Below are positions 9,835 to 13,246 of a stretch of 13,246 bases of DNA, piece by piece. This DNA comes from Hymenopellis radicata (taxonomy: Eukaryota > Basidiomycota > Agaricomycetes > Agaricales > Physalacriaceae), in the NCBI GenBank assembly GCA_015501595.1, contig JADNRX010001175.1, forward strand, positions 1-13,246, in the 5' to 3' direction. The notes under the pieces were generated by a model. It saw only the letters and a program-made list of their open reading frames with translations. It was not told the DNA's origin and did not search any database. Each line of letters starts with the position of its first letter. Position 1 is the first letter of the stretch. The translations under genes were made by a program, and so were the position numbers.

Positions 9835-9858
9835 GATACAGTTGAGCGCGAGCGTTCC

Positions 9859-9867
9859 TTATTAAAG
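9859..9867 (-). promoter_or_regulatory. Possible TATA-like element of the DUF6534 gene
   Basis: On the minus strand this reads TTTAATAAG, about 47 bp upstream of the start codon. It is a weak match to TATA, and no other promoter signal was seen. Confidence 0.35.
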
Positions 9868-10359
9868 ATCTCGGAGAAAAGCTGTCACCTTAAGGACACA
9901 TGTCTAGAATAGAAGAGGAAAACACACGTTCCATTACGGGCCCTCGCCGCGCATGTTCTTACGGCAATATTAGAAGGCGAGATGGGATGCATGTGCTGAT
10001 TTGATACGGTCCTGATGCCTTCGCGTTTGCATACCAAAGAAACAAGTAAAACTGTTCAACGAGAGCCAGACACAGATTCTCAATCAGCGCCCGTATGAGG
10101 TTTGAAAATCGCTGCATGGAGGAGGACGAAAGCAAACAGGCCTCTCCGCGGATCATGCCGATCAGGATTCAGAGATTTGCCGAAGGCCTCAAACGGCTTC
10201 ACCATCAACCCCTTCATCATGCTGCTCCGGACTCGCTCGGGTTTTGATGATCATTTGCGATATACGAGACTTCTTATCTGACAGCCATCTTCACAAGCGC
10301 TAGCTGTCTGATTCTCTCGCTCTAGAGTCAAGCCAAGCTTATCTGAGTTTTTTGGTGCC
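9868..10359. other. Divergent intergenic region between the DUF6534 and terpene synthase genes
   Basis: The two genes point away from each other and share roughly 550 bp of upstream DNA. No open frame here has a recognisable domain. Bases 10240-10358 are pyrimidine-rich and contain a weak TATA-like gatatac at about 10259, which may serve the synthase gene. Confidence 0.45.
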
Positions 10360-11750
10360 ATGACTGGGATTCAGTATCGCCTGTCCGATTTGCTGGCTCT
10401 TCAGCTTCTTCCGCAGTACGAAAAGCCCAATAATTCAAACTTCGAAGACCTCGAAGCAAGCTACAACGCCTGGATCGATGCGGCCGAGTTTCTCAGTCTA
10501 CCACACAAGCAGGTCAGTTGGGTTTAGGAGTTACTGGTTATAGCAGCTCAAGATTGTTTAACCTCAAGGCATGGAAGAAAGCGGAACTCGCACTGTTGAT
10601 AGCGCGTGCATTTCCAGACTCGGACATGATTCATTTACGCGTCTGTCTGGATTGGATGATGCTCTTCCTCGTTCTAGAGAGGCTAACGTATGCAATAGTT
10701 CCGCCTCTACCTTCATGACGCAGATAATCTGACACCCGAAAAGGGACTCGCCGACCTTGAGCACAGACTCGAAGAGATGGGCCGATCTGTACATGAAGAC
10801 ATTGACAGCCAATGACACAGATGACCTGGGGACGTTCCGGGTCCTGTTATTGTCATGAAACAGTACGTTCCAGCAGGTTTCACCAGCTTTGACTTACCGT
10901 AGACTCAGTCTGATTTCAGTGATAATGCCACAAATTGACTCAAAGTACAAGGCTGCCTTCATTGCAAGTAACCAGCTGCTCGCGGACGGTGTAGTTCAGG
11001 AAGCGCTCGACAGAGAGTCCGTGGATCCGATAACACTCGAAGCGTATGTACAGACAAGAAGGTCCTCCGTAGGGCTGTGGCCGTTCTTGGACCTGGCGCG
11101 CTGGACGTTCGACATCGACCTTCCTGAAGCGATCTTGAAACACCCCATTCTGAGAGAGATGGAAGAAGCTACTGTTGATCTAGTCGCTCTGTCCAATGTA
11201 CGTGGCAAGTTGCACCTCTTCACCCACTAGAGTCGTCTTACTCGATTCAGGATATCTATTCCTACCGCAAAGAGTACCTCGAGGACGGCGCGCTTAACAA
11301 CTATGTCACCGTGGCTATGAAGGACCCTAATGTTCCCGTCGCAGATGGAGATCACCAAGCAGCGATTGATTATACGACAAAGCAATTCTCTGCCGTCTTG
11401 ACACGCTTCGTTGCGTGCAAAGAGCAGCTCCCATCCTTCTTCCCACAAGAGCTCACGAAAATCGATCGCTACGTCGAATCCATGCTCGACCTGATTGTGG
11501 GAAATATCCAATGGAGCATCAGCTGCAAGAGATACTCCTTGTTTGAAGACGAGGAGGCTCGGAGGACAGGATTGATCACAATATCGACTTGGTACGTGTT
11601 GTTCTCTGCTGTTATACTAGCGAAGATGCTAAGCGGCGTATAGACGCAATCGATGCGGAGTCTAGGGGTCTTCCCTCTGAAGGAGTGGATTCACATGTGC
11701 CCGACAGGCTCAGCCTATTCGATACACCCATACTCAAGTGCAATTCGTAG
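10360..11750 (+). CDS. Basidiomycete sesquiterpene synthase (class I terpene cyclase)
   Basis: Members ionise farnesyl diphosphate with bound Mg2+ and cyclise it. Exon 1 (10360-10512) gives MTGIQYRLSDLLALQLLPQY and is followed by a GTCAGT intron to 10568. Exon 2 (from 10569) gives ARAFPDSDMIHLRVCLDWMM then LFLVLE, the region just before the usual Asp-rich DDxxD/DExxD motif, but that motif is not intact. From 10670 to about 10920 exon joins are unresolved. Clear coding resumes at KYKAAFIASNQLL and ends LVALSN at 11197. An intron (11198-11250) splits the second metal motif, N|DIYSYRKE, a complete NDxxSxxxE. Exon 11251-11591 carries WSISCKRYSLF, matching the C-terminal RY motif. The last exon probably starts at 11666 and ends at the stop 11748-11750. 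Family assignment is firm; activity is doubtful. Confidence 0.87.
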
Positions 11751-11784
11751 ACGAACCAACCATATTTAACCAGTGTAAGGCTAT

Positions 11785-12493
11785 TCAACTTTTTGCGATC
11801 CTTTTTACGCTGTCAATGATCTCCTTCGTGGTGATGACCGTGGCGAATTCGTCGTGAAGCTCGGACAAGGCGACTTCGTGCATCGTCTCAGCGTCAAAGT
11901 GCTTGTTATTCCCCGGCGCCGCGGGGCATTCAAACATCGCCGTCCCGTTGCGCGGCAAAAACACCTCAGTTTCCGGCCATGCGTGTGGTGGTACTCACGC
12001 AGTGCGACGTAGTCAGCCCAAGAATCACCAGCGTGCCAATCTCGGCCGCCCGAAGGTGTGCCTCGAGCCTGTTGGAGTCCGCGACCACTGTGCCACCACC
12101 GGTTGGTGGCACAGTGGTCGCGGACTCCAACAGAGCCCTGTCCCAATGAAGCTCGAGTTTCGTTCTTCACGAAGATGATTTCGTCGCCGGCAGGGGCTGC
12201 CTCGGGCATGACAGCGTAGCCGTCCGGGAAAGTTTGCGGTTGAGCGGAGAATCTTGGAGGGAGTCGTGGTGGACGTGAATCACAGGTAGCGAGGCTGCCC
12301 GAAATGCCTCTATGACGGAGGAGATGTTCCGGATGACGGAGTTCAGTTCTGGAAAAACTTCCATGTGAGAATACGGTGCGAGGCGAATCCTGTAAGATAT
12401 GTTGAGCAGTAGGAGCAGACGAGGCAGAGGAAGCAAACCGTTTTGGACATCAACGACGATGAGGGCTGAACGGGAGGAAAGTTTCAGCGACAT
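11785..12493 (-). pseudogene. Isochorismatase-like cysteine hydrolase, disrupted
   Basis: The family hydrolyses amides or vinyl ethers with an Asp-Lys-Cys triad. All three residues are visible: ALIVVDVQNG at the N-terminus, Lys in EIIFVKNET, and Cys in LGLTTSHCVSTTTRMAGN (codon 12001-11999). HVHHDSLQDSPLN and the C-terminal FDAETMHEVALSELHDEFAT also fit fungal members. The reading frame is broken repeatedly: one base is missing in a C run at 12226-12228 (before DGYAVMPEAAP), a perfect palindrome at 12069-12133 separates NETRASLGQG from LEAHLRAAEIGTLVI in another frame, and a further indel lies near 11964-11970. A possible 49-nt intron after DVQNG would need one more correction. An upstream TTAATAAGG (12526-12534) may be the TATA element. 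The stop lies 34 bp from that of the convergent terpene synthase. Confidence 0.8.
12069..12133. repeat. Perfect palindrome: 30-bp stem, 5-nt loop
   Basis: Bases 12069-12098 (beginning ctgttggagtccgcgaccac) are the exact reverse complement of 12104-12133, around the loop ccggt. The palindrome lies inside the coding region of the cysteine hydrolase. Read on the minus strand, one arm continues in frame into SNRLEAHLRAAEI and looks native. The other arm would then be an inverted extra copy that breaks the frame. Confidence 0.95.
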
Positions 12494-12524
12494 GATCGTA
12501 GCCTGTTACCGCGGCGTGGCTAAG

Positions 12525-12535
12525 CCTTATTAATA
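12525..12535 (-). promoter_or_regulatory. Possible TATA-like element of the cysteine hydrolase gene
   Basis: On the minus strand this reads TATTAATAAGG, about 32-42 bp upstream of the ATG at 12493-12491. Both position and composition suit a core promoter. Confidence 0.4.
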
Positions 12536-12594
12536 ACTTGAAGTTGAGTCATGCGAATGCTGGTAAGAAATATTATTGCGCTATCATCGTCTAA

Positions 12595-13144
12595 TTACGC
12601 GCTATTTGCCGTGTTGACGCGTCGGATGGAGGCCGGGACGAGTCCGATTCAGCGTCGATTCAAAGCGACGATTATACGCCGGACATCACTGACGATGTGG
12701 ATGCCATGGAATACATCGAACAAGATCTTTACGCCAGCCGTCAAGGTCACTCTAGACCGTAATGTCATCAAAGCTCTTCGGATCCAGCAGAACTGTGGGA
12801 CGAGCATGCTGCTTTGAAAAGGTAAGCTCTAGTTCAGTAAACACGTACATATCAGCCTAATTCTGCTCAGGATTGTTGATGAATGCAAAGCTCGTCGACG
12901 CTCTGGTTCGCTCCCGGCTCCTGGCGAGAAAGGTTCTGTGCGGCCTCGACGAATGCATGTTACACGTGAGTCCCCTTCTCGTATCAGTAGAGATTCTGTT
13001 ATCATAATGCTGTCTGCGGACCAGTGTTATAGTTTCTATTTTGTCGTGTTGATGCGTTGGATGGAGGCTGAGCGTACTGCTGCTGCTGCTGGGAAACGTC
13101 CACCTCTATTACATATGCCAAGTTCTACTTGCTTTAAATTGTGA
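12595..13144 (+). other. Possible partial or decayed gene at the right edge
   Basis: No family was recognised. From about 12616 the plus strand encodes a strongly acidic stretch (SDDYTPDITDDVDAMEYIEQ). After a TAA at about 12760 the same frame goes on with SSSDPAELWDEHAALKR up to a good donor (GTAAGC, about 12832). A CTCAG acceptor (about 12870) restores the frame into IVDECKARRRSGSLPAPGEK, and a GTGAGT donor-like site follows near 12965. The run of exon-like pieces with correct phase suggests a real gene with one nonsense codon or a missed intron, but there is no clear start and the window ends too soon. The motif gttgaYgcgtYggatggagg occurs twice (12613-12632 and 13049-13068). Confidence 0.3.
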
Positions 13145-13246
13145 AGTTACTTGACGCGTCGACTGTTGCGTCCGGGATGCAATTTCGATATCGCAGTCCA
13201 CCTTCTTGAGTATCTGCGAGTCATGAAGTAGTCCTTCTGTGCAGCA

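Noticed and set aside
11966..12001. A 34-nt GTGAGT intron right after the catalytic Cys of the hydrolase
   Set aside because: It is in phase but too short, and it would remove VSTTTRMAGN, which is conserved in the family. An indel is more likely.
12072..12130. The 65-bp palindrome as a transcription terminator
   Set aside because: It lies inside a coding region of a eukaryotic gene, has no following T run, and hairpin terminators of that kind are bacterial.

Overview
The window looks like nuclear DNA of a filamentous fungus, most likely a mushroom-forming basidiomycete (Agaricomycete). Five protein genes can be recognised. They are packed with 48-75 nt GT-AG introns that carry CTAAC/CTRAY-like branch points. 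One gene belongs to the Agaricomycete-type DUF6534 membrane family, and another is a basidiomycete-type sesquiterpene synthase. No rRNA, tRNA or CRISPR array was found.

Layout. 1-3792: a secreted type-B carboxylesterase (1178-3055, +) sits between two ~510 bp inverted-repeat arms (1-519 and 3281-3792). 3800-6700: about 2.9 kb with no convincing gene, holding a short interstitial telomere-like tract, palindromes and a degenerate inverted repeat. 6801-7695 (+): a GPR1/FUN34/YaaH (acetate transporter type) membrane protein in five exons. 7802-9812 (-): a DUF6534-type multi-pass membrane protein that reads best as 19 exons, eight of them 18 nt or shorter. 10360-11750 (+): a terpene synthase whose NSE metal-binding motif is split by an intron. 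11785-12493 (-): an isochorismatase-like cysteine hydrolase, apparently broken, with a perfect 30-bp-stem palindrome in its coding region. 12494-13246: a poorly defined, possibly partial gene.

Two themes stand out. The first is extreme intron density with microexons, which a plain ORF view misses completely. The second is a run of single-base length changes, several of them in mononucleotide runs, in reading frames whose splice sites and catalytic motifs are otherwise well kept. That pattern means either an indel-prone assembly or a neighbourhood of young pseudogenes, and it limits how far any protein here should be trusted.

The terpene synthase, hydrolase, esterase and transporter lie close together and could be remnants of a small secondary-metabolite locus. 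No P450 or transcription factor was recognised, so this is weak inference.
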